64,000 nt of DNA from Allodiplogaster sudhausi (taxonomy: Eukaryota > Nematoda > Chromadorea > Rhabditida > Diplogasteridae). Position 1 is the first letter of the stretch, and each line of letters begins with the position of its first letter. Where the stretch lies: assembly GCA_945643635.1 (NCBI GenBank), contig CALZFC010000256.1, forward strand, positions 23,501 to 87,500, given 5' to 3'. The position numbers and the translations under genes are program-made. Under the pieces are notes generated by a model. The model made no database searches, was not told the origin of the DNA, and was given only the letters and a program-made list of their open reading frames with translations. Positions 1 through 11,556 of this stretch are shown in pieces.

Positions 1-1973
1 CAACATATGCAGTGGTGATAAACTGATTAGAGTCTAAGGCACGGTGCCATGCATTGAGGGTGGATAAAATGGCAGTGGAGACTGAATGACGAGGGCGAAA
101 ATTGGAATGGGGTGAGAATGGAATGTTCTTCTAGAAAATTAAAAATGCGACGGGAGACAATGCGTTCCATTACCTTAGACAGAGAACAAGTAAGAGAAAT
201 TGGGCGATAATTGATTCATTCTTCACGAGATCCTTTCCGCTTGTAAACAGGATGAATAAGAGCATGGGACCAAATCTTGGGGATTTTACCATACATCATT
301 ATTCGGCTAAATATAATAGTGATGGGAGAAGCAATAGAATGAGCAGTCTTATTAAGAAAAATATATGGAACTCTATCAGGAGATGTTGAATTTCTGTAAG
401 GGAGCTTAGACAAGGCACGGGAAATTTCTTCTGATGGGAATTCGATGCAATCTAATCGGCCAGGAAAGCAGGGGTCGAATCGGTCGGTGGAGGAGGAGGG
501 GATACAGATGTGAAATCAAAACACTGCTCAAAGTAATCGGCGAATGCCTGGGCCTTTGATGGGGCATCTGTACACATTGCAGAAGGAGTCTTAATCGGAC
601 CAATACTAGTGTTATCCTTAATGCATCCATTAGCATAACGATAGAACAACCGCATATTACCTCTAGACGATATTCGATTCTCTAATTGTCTCCTATGGTG
701 ATAAAGGGCCTTCTTTAGTTTACGAGAAGCATGCAGGAAGGGTGAGAGACCAAGAATTGAACGGGACTGGTACAGCGAGTCACAAGTGCGAGCCAACTTT
801 TGGACTCGGGTAGGAAACTGAGGATGGGTTCGGGCAATAGAATGAAGGGGAACGAACGTATCAATTACAAAATGGATCTTATCTAAGAAAGCAGAATAAA
901 GAGAATCGACATCATTTGTCGAGCTAAGCAGATCGGTCCAGTTGATTGATGACAGGAAAGAGTTGATTTGGGCCAATTTGCACGTTTAAAATCTCTAGTA
1001 GTGAAAGACGACTGCGGTGGAAGAGAGGGGAGAGAGACAGAGAAGGTGACAGTGGAGTGAGTGGTCCAGGGAGGGGAGAGGGGGCAGAACGGCACACGAA
1101 TGAACTAACGAGCTATCGGAAGAGAAAACAAGGTCAAGCAACGATTGATTACGAGTGGGTTCAGTGACGTGTTGGGTGAGAGAGAGTGTATGACAGAGAG
1201 ACAAGAGAGATGCACATGAAGGAGTGAGACCAGTTGGAACAGACGACGAGAGAGGGTCATAGGAGGTCAATTGATTTCAGGACAATTGAAATCACCGGCA
1301 ATAACATGATTATGATTATGAAGTTCTAGAGCGGTGTCATGTATTTTCTCTAGAGAAACGGTGAAATCAGCAATCGGGCAGGATGGGCTTCTGTAAACGC
1401 AATGGAAAATTATATTAGCTGAGCCAAATGTAATTGCCACAGAAACTGACAGAATTTCCCAAACGAGATAGAATGTACTAAATATGAAGGGAGAATGGCC
1501 TCAGTAAGAATGCAAACACCGCCGCCAAAACAATCACTAATGCGATCTGATCTAAAAACATTGAAATCGGCATTAAATGAAAGCATTGCATCCGATACGG
1601 AATCAGAGGAGGCCCAAGTTTCAGTAAGCAGAAAGACACTAGTTTTATAGCGAGAGCGAAAATGGTCTAAAATTGTAAGCTTTCTCCCGATTGATCTAAT
1701 GTTGATGAGAGCACAAGGTAATAAAGAGGATCTAGAGCTGTTTGATTCAGGAGAGGGGGCTAAATGGGGGGGATACCTAATGGATATGCTGGGCAAAGGG
1801 CTGACTGATCGATGGAGAGGCAGCACCAGATGGCGTCTGCTTTTCCGTCTGCTCCGTCGGCGACCCATCGATCGTCGCGAGCGCGTCGAACCGGCCCGCC
1901 TTCGGCCGCACGTAGTCGACCCGGCCGTCGTGGCCCCGCTTGCCGATGCTCGTGCTGCTACCACCTCGGCCAC
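1..1973 (-). pseudogene. LINE ORF2 fragments: endonuclease and reverse transcriptase start
   Basis: Around 1410-1760 the minus strand encodes INIRSIGRKLTILDH, FLLTETWASSDS and FGGGVCILT, the early motifs of an APE-type endonuclease that nicks target DNA. The endonuclease end is seen near 1000-1270 as SLLDLVFSSDSS and SLDHSLHCH. The linker to the reverse transcriptase spans about 450-980, and 216-413 encodes IPKIWSHALIHPVYKRKGSREE-type sequence of the first reverse transcriptase motifs. A TGA stop follows immediately where a tryptophan is usual, and the frame shifts again near 115. The polymerase is therefore non-functional in this copy. Confidence 0.88.
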
Positions 1974-2105
1974 GCGTCGACGGGCGGCGGCCTTGTGAAG
2001 ACGCGAGAGGGCGGCTCGGCCGGACTGCTTCCTGATGCTGGCGCCGCTTGAGAGAGGCTCGGCTGCGCGGCGGGAGCTCGCGCGGACTGCGTAGGCGGCA
2101 GACCC

Positions 2106-2807
2106 TCAGATCTCGCACAACCCACTCGAGGCGACCGGCTCCAGCATTGCGACGGCCACAGTCGCGGCGGAGATCGGCATCGTATTCGAGCTGCTGCTGC
2201 GTGTAGTCGGGGCGACAGAAGACGTGGGGAGAGTGTGCCAAGTTGGGAAGGCAGCGGGACTCCTTGGGATGGATGAGGAAGTGGTCTGGTCGGCAAACTG
2301 GATCTTCAGAGGGCGCGGACGAGTCGAGTTGGGGTGGCGAATAGGGGGATGCCGATGGCAGCTCACGCCGATGAGAGAGCCGTCTTGAGTGAGGAGAGGG
2401 CGGAGAGAGTCGGAGGAGGCGAGTTTGTGCATTGAAACGAGAACAGCATTGTCATGCTCCGCTGTCTCGGCATCCGTGCTCTTCTCGTCGAGGCCAACGA
2501 TGACAGCTCGAGTAGCCTTCTCCTGGATGAGCGGTTGAGCTTCGAGAGTGCGAGTGACGGCGGAGGCGACAGCGGCGTAAGAGAGAGGGCCTCCAGATGA
2601 GGGGAATGTCCGCTGGGGGGTGACGATGTCGAGGATATACTGCGTGAAACGCTCGAAGGCCTCCGTATGCTTGGCCAGAAGAGTCTCGATCCGCTTGTCG
2701 ATGAGGGTGAAGAGGGATTCGGAAACTTTGCTGACGATGGCGGAGATGAGGTCAGGGTCAAGGGAAGAAGAAGAAGGGTTCTTCTTGCCCCCGCCCATAT
2801 CGATCAC
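2106..2807 (-). pseudogene. LINE ORF1-like frame, frameshifted
   Basis: The frame begins MIDMGGGKKN and predicts a helical N-terminal part (AIVSKVSESLFTLIDKRIET) followed by a region KATRAVIVGLDEKSTDAE that resembles the RNA-binding domain of LINE ORF1 proteins. The natural continuation shifts frame near 2290, where a second frame (HVFCRPDYTQQQLEYDADL and onward to about 2000) carries on the protein-like sequence. ORF1 proteins coat the element RNA. The frameshift and position directly upstream of the endonuclease frame support calling it a broken ORF1. The function is inferred from position and general look, not from a recognised family signature. Confidence 0.65.
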
Positions 2808-2845
2808 AAGTCAGAGAGCGCTGAGAGAGCTGCCTCACCTCACTT

Positions 2846-2898
2846 GACCGGGCAGTGAGAATGACCGGGCAGTGAGAATGGACCGGGCAGTGAGAATG
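2846..2898. repeat. Three-copy 17-18 bp tandem repeat
   Basis: The unit gaccgggcagtgagaat is repeated three times in a row, at 2846, 2863 and 2881. It lies between the LINE ORF1 start and the dispersed repeat that begins at about 2899. It could be a small 5' monomer array of the LINE or a chance minisatellite. Confidence 0.85.
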
Positions 2899-3055
2899 AT
2901 AGCTGTGAAATGATATAAAAATGTGCCTTTCGCCTCTCATCAAGATAGATTTTCCTGAAATTTGCTTAAAGGACTCCAGCTAATATGCATGCATATCAAA
3001 AGAAGTTTTCCTTCTCCTTTTTCTCTCTTCTATACACACTATTTCGATGCGCTCT
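2899..3055. repeat. Dispersed repeat, copy 1
   Basis: This stretch, from gatagctgtgaaatgatat to ctatttcgatgcgctct, matches 10627-10782 with only scattered differences. Copy 2 runs directly into the 65-bp satellite, whereas copy 1 runs into unrelated AT-rich sequence. No coding capacity is seen. Confidence 0.85.
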
Positions 3056-3484
3056 CGCGTATTCGCTCAAACTCAGTGTACTTTGTTAGCACCTAGAAAA
3101 AGACGAGACATAATGAAAAGAAGTAAGAAAAAGAGTTGTGAAATTTCTTCTGATATGCCTGATCGATTGTTTAATTTAGATTTGCAAACTTTCTTAAAGT
3201 ATAAGAACTTTCGATCTCTTGGAACAGTGTTGAATTTTAGCTCTTTGAAGTGGGTCGTGAACTTTCTTTGCCTTGGTTCAATGTACGATATGTATGGTCT
3301 CTGTACTGCACGTAGGTTTTGTTTTTATTTCAAACAATATTTACATATGTCTTTTTCATTTCCTAAAAGAATTTTTTTTTCTTATTGCCTAAAAGCTGTA
3401 TGTGTGTCTATTTATTTCGGAATCGCTTGCTATCTGGAGGCGCACATTTTTATATGGCATAATGAGAAGACTAACAATAAGTGA
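3047..3484 (+). other. Long open frame of doubtful coding status
   Basis: A 145-codon frame starts with ATG in the tail of the dispersed repeat. Its composition (many Phe, Tyr, Cys and Lys) and the AT-rich sequence suggest chance rather than a gene. No family resemblance was seen. Confidence 0.15.
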
Positions 3485-3879
3485 GAAATAAAGATGAAAG
3501 CGAAGGAAATGGCGACGAAAGAGGGGATACTTTTTTCAATGACATTATCACGTACGATTAGAGGAGAGGAGGTTCTGAGAAGGGGTACTAATATAGAGAA
3601 TACGGTATGTACAACCGGGTGTTTGAACATTGGTAATTAATTTCACATATTCTAGAACATTTCTTCAAAAGAAGGGATTTTTTGTTATTACTTTCTAATA
3701 CCATGCCAAAATGCCAATAGTCATAAAAATGAAACATTCACGTCCATATTCGTATATCACGGACTGCTAATTTTAGTTCGAATTATTATCTCTGTATCTA
3801 CATATGTAAGTCCATGCGAACATCGGAGCATAATAAAACTAAAAATAATAAAACTACCTTCGTTTCTCTTTGTGACGAC

Positions 3880-6290
3880 CATAATTGATTTCATCTTAGG
3901 TTTCCTTTGAGTTTTAATGAAGCCATCCTGCGCTCCTGATTCCTGGTTGGTTATTATTTAAAAAAAAAAATCAACAAGGCAAATTTAAAAGTGTATCCAA
4001 CACTTATAGTAAGTATACAATTTGAAAAGAAAATTGACAAAATATAACATTTCAAGAGTAGCCTAATTAATTTCATGTATGTGACCTGCTCTCCACTGCC
4101 TCTTACTCTACTTGCCGTCCGATCGCGATACTATCACGGCCTTACGGCGTATACGCGGTAGAGTTGCTTAATCTCCTCGGTATTATCTTCATCTTCCACG
4201 AGTTCCATTAACAAACGTGTGTGTCCCAGCTACATATGTCGTCTTCCATTAAAATGCATCAGCTTCAAGAAGTCCTGACCCTAAGGTCTTGAGTTCGTAG
4301 AGCCGTGTCGATTTAAAGACGCAGAGTAGCGTCTTCCGTTCCTTCATTTCTGCCGCATGGCGCCAGTTCAAAGTCGACTTCGAAAACAGACCGCAAGGTC
4401 CTCTTATAGGGGCTCTTCGCAGCTGAGAAACCTCAAGAGAACGATAATTACAGGGCAATACTTTTCTTAAACATCTGTTCAAAACAAATTTAAAAATTGA
4501 TACGAGTGTCTCTGCATTTGGGCCTTTTCGCTACCATTAAAGAAGAAAGAAATAGACAATATCGGTTGAATTTGTCAATGAATAGGTACGGAAATTTAGC
4601 TAGTAAGAAATTTAACTTTGCATGAATATTGAAGTATACGTTTAAGAAAAAGTAAGTTTCATGAATATCGATGGTACATAATAAAAACAACAAAAAACTG
4701 AGAGACTTACCGCCTTCGATTTTCCTGTTCATTTTAAGTTCTCGATGTATGCGAGAAGAAGAATGAAGCAGAAGGAGGCTCTTTCTAAGAGAGCAGACCA
4801 GGCGAGGCCGGGAAAGCGATGCGAATGAAGGGCGACCTGGCACATGGAGGAGCAAAGAGTGGAGAAAGAGAGACGCAGAGTGCGAGAGGATGAGGAAAAG
4901 ATAGAAAGTGCCAGCGAGAGTCTTCAGAAGCATAGAAACGTATAGAGTGTGCCAAAAGAAGACAGCGACCCTGCCATCAATTTTTCACTGAGCTCTCTCT
5001 GTCCACCGGTTCACCACTACTTTCTTTTTCTTCCTTTATTTCGTATCATTCTTTCTTTATCTCTCTCTTATTCTTTCTCTCTCTTATTCCCTCTCTCTCT
5101 TATTTGTGTTCTCTCTGTCTCTCTCTCTCTCTCTTCCTGCAAGCGCTAACGTTTGCTATCGAATATCCAATCTTACGCCCTTCTTTCAGGAAAAGTTAGA
5201 ATAGTCAAAATTGTGCTTTCCACCTTTCTATTTTGATTCTTCTCTCTTCTCTCTATCTCCAGATAATTCTGCGTCAAACGAGCGATTAATTCGGAGAAGA
5301 AGAAAAAGTTTGACGAAAAAGTTTGTGAACATTTGGTGTGGAGTTGGTCATGACAGCGCTCGCATTTCACAGAATTTAGTAACACTTTTCTTCCCATGTC
5401 CTATCCTTCGAGCTTTGGTGAAATCATTCTGCGTTTCTGATTCATCATTGGTTAACATGAAAAAATTATCTCCATCAAATCATACACGTTTATCCATCAT
5501 TTATAGTAAGCATACAAGAACAGCATAAATTGACTAAAGAACACATTTAAAAAAATTGCCTAATTTATTTATATCCTGATTTGGTCTAGATTTAAGCCAT
5601 GCTCTTCGTAGATTATGTGGTTTCCTTTCCTTCGTTTCTGCCCCAGCGAGCCAGTTCAAAGTTGACAGCCTGAACGGTTCGCGAGGTACTCCTTCAGAGG
5701 CGCTTCAAAGCTGAGCAGCCTCAAGAGTAAGAGAGATACAGGGAAATACCGTTTTTTAAACATCCCTTCCCAACAAGTAAGCACTTAGGTAATACTTTCA
5801 ATGTCTTTAATTGAAAAAGCACCACCTTCGACACGAGTCTCCATGCATTTGAGCCTTTTGCCTACCATTAAAGAAGAAACAAAGCAGAAAATTTCTGTTG
5901 AAATTGTCCCAGCACTAGTTTAAAAAATCTAACTATTAAGCAATCTAACTCCGCATGAAAATAGAAAGATACTTTAAAAAAATAGCTTGCGTGGATATCG
6001 ATGGATACATCGATATGAATTAATAAATAAAGCTGACTGACTAACTGAACGATTTTCCTGTTCATTTTATGTTCTCGATGTATGCGAGAAGAAGAAAATT
6101 GTAGAAGGAGCTCTGTGTAAGAGACCAGACGAAGGGCAGCGAATGAAAGGCGACCTGGCCTCGGATGAGCAAAGTGTGGAGAGGAGAGAGAAAGAGAGAG
6201 AGAGATAGAGAGATAGAGAGAGATATAGAGAGTCGTCACAAGCATAGAAACGAACAGAGAATGCTCGTGGAAGAGAGAAAATGAAAGAAG
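3880..6290. repeat. Diverged tandem duplication, unit about 1.4 kb, non-coding
   Basis: Segments at about 3880-4950 and 5380-6290 are alignable in order. Examples are the motif tcctgttcattttaagttct at 4726 and its near copy at 6057, the pair near 4420/5710 around tgagaaacctcaagag / tgagcagcctcaagag, and cacttatagtaagtatacaa at 4000 with its near copy at 5500. Both copies end in purine-rich GA tracts. Several medium-length open frames occur but they do not keep frame between copies, so no gene is called. Confidence 0.7.
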
Positions 6291-6441
6291 ACAGCGGTAT
6301 TCTCTGTGTAAATGAGAAAATTCTCTGTGTAAATGAGCGACTAATCTGGAGAAGAAGAAAAATTTTGACGATAAAGTTTGTGAACATTTGGTGTGATCTT
6401 AAACTCGGCTTTTCCGGTTGGCGTGCTTTACTGACTTATCG

Positions 6442-8226
6442 TTAAGAGAGCCTCTCTGTAAGTCTCAAGGAGGCCTTTATGGACGCCTGCCCTAGAAAAA
6501 TTTTATGTTTCTATAACCTTGAAAACATTATGAGGGATGCATATAGTGTTCATTAAGAAGTTTAGGTGGTCAAAAATTTTTCGAAAATTTTTTTTCTTTT
6601 AGTTAAAAGTCGAAATGCTCCAAAACTTTGGGAGACCATATCTTAAGAGACTTATACATAATATATCCACCGATGAAAGAGCAAAACCTGTACATCTTTC
6701 AGAAATCTTGAAATTTCGTTCGAAAAAAATCTACGGCATTATTCTACTATTTTGAGCTGTTCTGCGAAAGCTGGTACCAATGGAACTTGTGTTCGGAAAA
6801 CTGCCATTAGGTTGTTGAGACGAGAAACATAAATATGACGTTTATTTTAAACTTTTGAATACCATCCATGGTACGATTGATCGAAATGAAATTTTTTTGC
6901 ATATTATATTTCATTCTTCTGGCAAAAGTACCATGGATGGTACCCAAAAGTAGAAAATTAACATCAAATTCATGTTTCTCGTCTCAACAAACATTATGGT
7001 TGAGTTTTCAGAACATAGTTTCCATTTTTACCAGCTTTCGCCGAACAACTCAAAATAGTCGAAACCTGTAGTCGATTTTTTTCGAAATTTCAAAATTTCT
7101 GAAACATGTACAGGTTTTGCTCTTTCATCGGTGGGTATATTATGTAAAAGTCTCTGCTCTTTCGAAAGGTTATGACCTTCTTGGCAATCGAGCTCACAAA
7201 TGATCTGATAGTTGACTTCGAAGGAGTTTTCGTACATTTATTTCGCCATCTAGGCTCGTAAAAATGAAATTTCTTGACTTTTTAAGTATTTTTGAGTATT
7301 ATATCATAAAAGAACTTCAAAGAATCATGGAATATCTATTATTGGGTGCTAGATGTTTCAAAAGGACAATTTTTAAATATTTTCTAAGAAATATTCAGTA
7401 GTATCGCCTTCAACAGGTAACATTCAAATACATGTTCCCAAAAAAAAGTATCCTCTGATTTTGATAACAAAGCTATATCCGACTCAGTTTTAGCTGCTAT
7501 TTCTTTTAGTCTAAATATTATTTTGAAAATAAGAGTACAAGATCCAGTAAAGGTCCAAAGAATACGTATTTGAACACCAGAAATTGGCCTAAAACACAAA
7601 AAGTCAATTTTCGACCTTAAGACTTGATTGTTTTATGTAAAAATCATATACCATTTTGAAGAGCATGAAAAATTACATCGAATGGACTATTCAGTTTAAG
7701 AATTTATGAAGTTTGATGAATATCGTGGTTTGCAGCCAACCCCGAAATTTGATTAGAAACCGATATTCAAATGGAGATACCCAAAAAAAATCGAGATTTT
7801 TCCTCGTAGGAACATATTATGTGTAGTTTTTCCTGCTCTTTCTTATGGATAATTCAGTTTTTATGAGTAATAGTAAAAAAAAGTTATAGTCTGAAAACCA
7901 CATTTCATAAAATTAAATTGTGCAAAAGTCATAAAAATAAATTTTTTCGAAAATAGTCGCCACGGACTTTTTTGTGTAGTTTTGAACAAGGAATCTAACA
8001 TTAAAAAGATTTTCGTGAAATATTAAGTATAACTTAAGATATGGTCTCCCAAAGTGTTGGAGTATTTCGACTTATAACTAAGAAAAAAAAATTTTCGAAA
8101 AATTTTTGACCACCTAAACTTCTTAATGAACATTATATGCATCCCTCATAATGTTTTCAAGGTTATAGAAACATAAAATTTTTCTAGGGCAGGCGCTCCT
8201 TGACCCTTACAGAGAGGCTCTCTTAA
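6442..8226. mobile_element. Foldback DNA element 1 (TTAA-flanked, about 1.8 kb)
   Basis: The left end TTAAGAGAGCCTCTCTGTAA is repeated inverted at 8207-8226. The inverted arms extend about 200 bp (6442-6650 against about 8030-8226) with a few differences. A second, nested inverted repeat occupies about 6650-6870 against 6930-7170, centred near 6900. No transposase is visible, so this is a non-autonomous element. Both ends are TTAA, compatible with a TTAA target duplication (piggyBac-like) or a TA duplication. The same terminal sequence marks the larger element at 59099-61915. Confidence 0.9.
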
Positions 8227-8494
8227 CAGAGCGACCGAGAATAGAAGGGAAATGTTGGGAACACTCGACTAGTTAGCTATAAGAAACTTGACGAAATTAC
8301 AAAAGTATTACTATAAATTACCGTATTATCACCTTCAATTCATGTATTTCCTTCGTCTAATCCATATTATTGTGTTGATACAATAATAATACAATGTCGC
8401 GGTGGCCGTCCTTTACTTCACGACGCGGAAAGCAGAGTGGGATGGGGAGGGGAGGGGAGGGGAGGGAGAAGAAGTGGAAAGGTAGGGCTTCTTC
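8227..8494. other. Intergenic spacer
   Basis: No exon or repeat was recognised between the foldback element and the stop codon of the next gene. A short run of ggggagg units lies at about 8440-8465, just downstream of that gene's stop. Confidence 0.6.
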
Positions 8495-10105
8495 TTACTT
8501 CTTGAAGACGTCGTTCTTGCCGACGGCGGCAAGAGCCTGGTTGTTGGGGTCGTTCGTTGCTACAATATTGTTTTATATCTTTCAGTATAGAATAAAACTT
8601 TCTTTTTTTCTTTTCTGACGAACCAGCCTTGGCGGCCTGGTTGTCTGACGCCGTCGGCTTGCCGCCGGCCCCTCCGGCCTTCTTGTCAGCACCAAAACAG
8701 TAGTTGTTTCCCACGGCCGCGAGCGTCTGGTAGTTCGGATCGGTGGTGGTTGCGGAAGAGGCGGTTTAACGTGAAATCTTGTAAATGTGCGTTTTTTTAA
8801 TACTGATATTATTCCCCAGTTGCTATGAGTTTTTTCATCTTGATCGAAGATAACTGCCACGCCATTCATTGCATACCACCCTTTGCGGCTTGGTTGGCTG
8901 GCGCCGTCGGCTTTTCATCGCCTCTGCCTCCGCCCTTCTTGTCCGCGCCAAAGCAGTCGTTGGTCCCGACGGCGGCTAGCGTCTGGTAGTTGGGGTCGTT
9001 GGTGCTTGAAGGAAGTCTTCTGTGATGACTACCTTGCATTTATAATAATTGAACCAATCCTCCTTACAAACCTGCCATTGCTCCGGCGGCCGGCTTCGCC
9101 GGTCCACCGCCACCCTCCTTCTTGTCGACGCCGAAGCAGTCCCTGCCGCCAACGGCAGCGAGCGTCTGATAGTTCGAGTCGTCTGTGCCTGGTTGAACAG
9201 GATTGTTGTCCATTAGTACTGTTGGCTCAGCTCCCGGGAATAATTAGATATCCAAAAAGTAGGGACCGGCTATTCCGCCGTCGGCCGGTTGCTGTGGCCC
9301 TCCGCCGCCTCGCCTGCCCCCTTCTTGTCGGCGCCGAACGCGTCTCCGACCACGGCCGCCAAAGTCTGGTAGTTCGGGTCGTGCGTGGCTGCAAAGACGT
9401 ACACGGATCTAGTAGAATCTGCTATTATTTTGATGTTGCTATATTGACAGAAGTAAAACAATAGGAACGATTTCAGTGAATGCTGACCGGCCATTCCGCC
9501 AGCGGGCGGTGCCTTTGGCCCTCCGTCGCCGCCCGCGCCTCCCGCGCCCGCCGCTTTGTCGGCGCCGAAGTCGGCATTCTTGGGCACGGCCGCGAGCGTC
9601 TGGTAGTTGGGGTCATCGGTTCCTAGAATATTACTTTCGTAAAAAATTCTTTTAATTTTAATTTGCACTTTTGAGATTCTCACCAGCCATTCCACCGCCA
9701 GTCGGCGGCTTCAGTTCCGGCCCAATCGGCTTCGGCTTTTCACCTGAGAAAAATGAGTTTCAGAAAGGAAGAAAATGAAAATGATGATAATCTACAATGA
9801 AAATGATGATGATTTTCCTGCAGAAATATGTGTAATATGCCTTCACGATAGCCCTTATTCATGTTGATGTGCATTCCACAAGCACATTAGCTGCAGATAA
9901 GAGAATAAACAGTTTTAGACAAATCGATAACCACTAATTTTAATTTTACTCCTATTTTGCATAAATAAGTAGATCGAGAGGGTAAAGCAGGCGAACCCCC
10001 AGGTTCCTTCTTCTCCTCCTCCACCTTTTCAGGTTCGCAGTCTTCTAGCTCCGTCTTCTGCTCTCCTTTCGGCGCTGCCTTCGGAGGATCATTTTTCGTC
10101 TTCTT
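8495..10105 (-). CDS. Gene with duplicated DPNYQTLAAV exons
   Basis: Exons read on the minus strand: about 10105-9997 (acidic/lysine-rich, NDPPKAAPKGEQKTELED), 9743-9684 (GEKPKPIGPELKPPTGGGMA), 9622-9488, 9388-9267, 9188-9072, 9004-8880, about 8752-8624 and the last, 8559-8495, ending NDVFKK and TAA. Six exons each encode one repeat: (D/N)DPNYQTLAAV, then a short insert, then FGADKK, then a Gly/Pro/Ala tail ending GGMAG; most introns split a glycine or alanine codon after its first base. Frame faults occur: exon 9388-9267 is one base short in a G run, exon 9004-8880 enters in the wrong phase, and exon 8752-8624 lacks an AG acceptor. The family is not recognised. The start is not identified; the 10305-10418 exon may lie upstream. 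It could be a recently decaying gene, or a real one carrying assembly errors. Confidence 0.72.
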
Positions 10106-10304
10106 CTGCAATAATGAATAAATTTCAACCAAAAGAATTACGGAAACTTCAATTAGTAACTATGGCCTCAAGTTATTTAGAGAAATCTGGGGAATATTAT
10201 TAGATTGAAGGAGAGTGAGGGGAGCGTGAGAATATGAGAAAGCGTGAGAAGAAGAGAGAGCGTGACAAGATGAGAGAGCGTGAGATGACGAGAGAGAGGA
10301 CCGA

Positions 10305-10418
10305 TCAGAGCGCGATGAGGAAGGCCGCGGTGACGGGGAACAAGCAGAGGAGAGCCGTGTTGAGAAGGCCTCCGGCTTGTTCGGCGTCACTCAGCAAACC
10401 GCGCATTCTCTTCTCGAT
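10305..10418 (-). CDS. Exon with a transmembrane segment, unknown gene
   Basis: After a good acceptor (ttgttgttctag) the minus strand encodes IEKRMRGLLSDAEQAGG and then a hydrophobic stretch LLCLFPVTAAFLIAL before TGA. This is 37 residues with one likely membrane helix at the C-terminus. An internal GT after the CCC codon would allow in-phase splicing to the lysine-rich exon at 10105, which would make it an early exon of the neighbouring repeat gene instead. Which is right cannot be decided here. Confidence 0.45.
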   Translation of the reverse strand: MEKRMRGLLSDAEQAGGLLNTALLCLFPVTAAFLIAL

Positions 10419-10626
10419 CTAGAACAACAAAGCATATTAAAGATAGAGATTAAATTACTCATCGGTTAAATTTAATACAGAAAGAATTTAATACAGAATT
10501 TATGATAGTAATTTTTTATGATCTTTTCAAATTCTGAACTATAGTGGGCAAATATGTATAAGAGGAGGAATAAGAAAATAGGGGGAAATGGAGTGAGCGA
10601 AGAGAGCCGACTGACTGCCATCGGTA

Positions 10627-10782
10627 GATAGCTGTGAAATGACATAAAAATGTATCTTTCGCCTCTCATCGAGATAGATTTTTATGAAATTTGCTTATAA
10701 AACTCCAACTAAGATGCATGTATATCAGAAGAAGTTTTCCTCCTTCTCTTTCTCTCTTCTATACGCACTATTTCGATGCGCT
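10627..10782. repeat. Dispersed repeat, copy 2
   Basis: Second copy of the sequence at 2899-3055. It ends at the ctatttcgatgcgctct motif and passes directly into the 65-bp satellite, whose first unit begins about 10784. Confidence 0.85.
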
Positions 10783-10783
10783 C

Positions 10784-11491
10784 TACGAAACTCGCATCCA
10801 CAGTGCATCTCACTTTATCCTCTCATTCCTATTGCGATCGGTTGATTTTACGAAACTCGCACTCACAGTGCAACTCACTTTATCTTCTTATTCCTATTAC
10901 TATCGGTTGTTTTTTACGAAACTCGCATCCAAAGTGCATCTCACTTTATCTTCTCATTCCTATTACGATCGGTTGATTTTACAAAACTCGCATCCAAAGT
11001 GCATCTCACTTTATCCTCTCATTCCTATTGCGATCGGTTGATTTTACGAAACTCGCACTCACAGTGCAACTCACTTTATCTTCTTATTCCTATTACTATC
11101 GGTTGTTTTTACGAAACTCGCATCCAAAGTGCATCTCACTTTATCTTCTCATTCCTATTACGATCGGTTGATTTTACAAAACTCGCATCCAATAGCATCT
11201 CACTTTATCTTCTCATTCCTATTGCGTTCGGTTGATTTTACGAAACTCGCATCCAAAGTGCATCTCACTTTATCTTTTCATTCCTATTACGATCGGTTGA
11301 TTTTACAAAACTCGCATCCAAAGTGCATCTCACTTTATCTTCTCATTCCTATTACGATCGGTTGATTTTACAAAATTCGCATCCAAAGTGTATCTCACTT
11401 TATCTTCTCATTCCTATTGCGATCGGTTGATTTTACGAAACTCGCATCAACATTGCAACTCACTTTATCTTCTCATTCCTATTGATACCAT
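10784..11491. repeat. 65-bp satellite array, about 11 units
   Basis: The unit has the form tacgaaactcgcatccaaag + tgcatctcactttatcttct + cattcctattacgatcggtt + gattt. About eleven head-to-tail copies are present, with small differences (gcactcacagtg or gcatccaaagtg, attgcgatcgg or attacgatcgg). Because the unit is close to 65 bp, open frames run through it, but they are repeat artefacts. Confidence 0.95.
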
Positions 11492-11556
11492 TAGTCTGCA
11501 AAAGATTTTAATATTTATTTCAACAACTATGGAAAATGGGAGCGGCAGAGGGCGAA

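Larger units (their letters stand above)
1..2807 (-). mobile_element. Degenerate LINE (non-LTR retrotransposon), cut by the window edge
   Basis: The minus strand reads, in 5' to 3' order, an ORF1-like frame (from 2807), an apurinic-type endonuclease (about 1970 to 1000) and the start of a reverse transcriptase (about 400 to 1). The reverse transcriptase part contains INYRPISLTC followed by a frame-shifted continuation, typical of the Jockey/CR1/L2 group. The open frames are broken by stops and shifts, so this copy is dead. The 3' part lies beyond base 1. Just upstream of ORF1 (2846-2898) is a three-copy 17-18 bp tandem repeat that may be part of the element's 5' end. The clade cannot be fixed by eye. 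Confidence 0.9.

Noticed and set aside
4490..6245. Two minus-strand frames of over 120 codons
   Set aside because: The frame is not conserved between the two duplicated copies and both end in microsatellite.
10691..11365. Overlapping frames rich in Ser, Leu and Ile
   Set aside because: Satellite repeat translation, not a protein.
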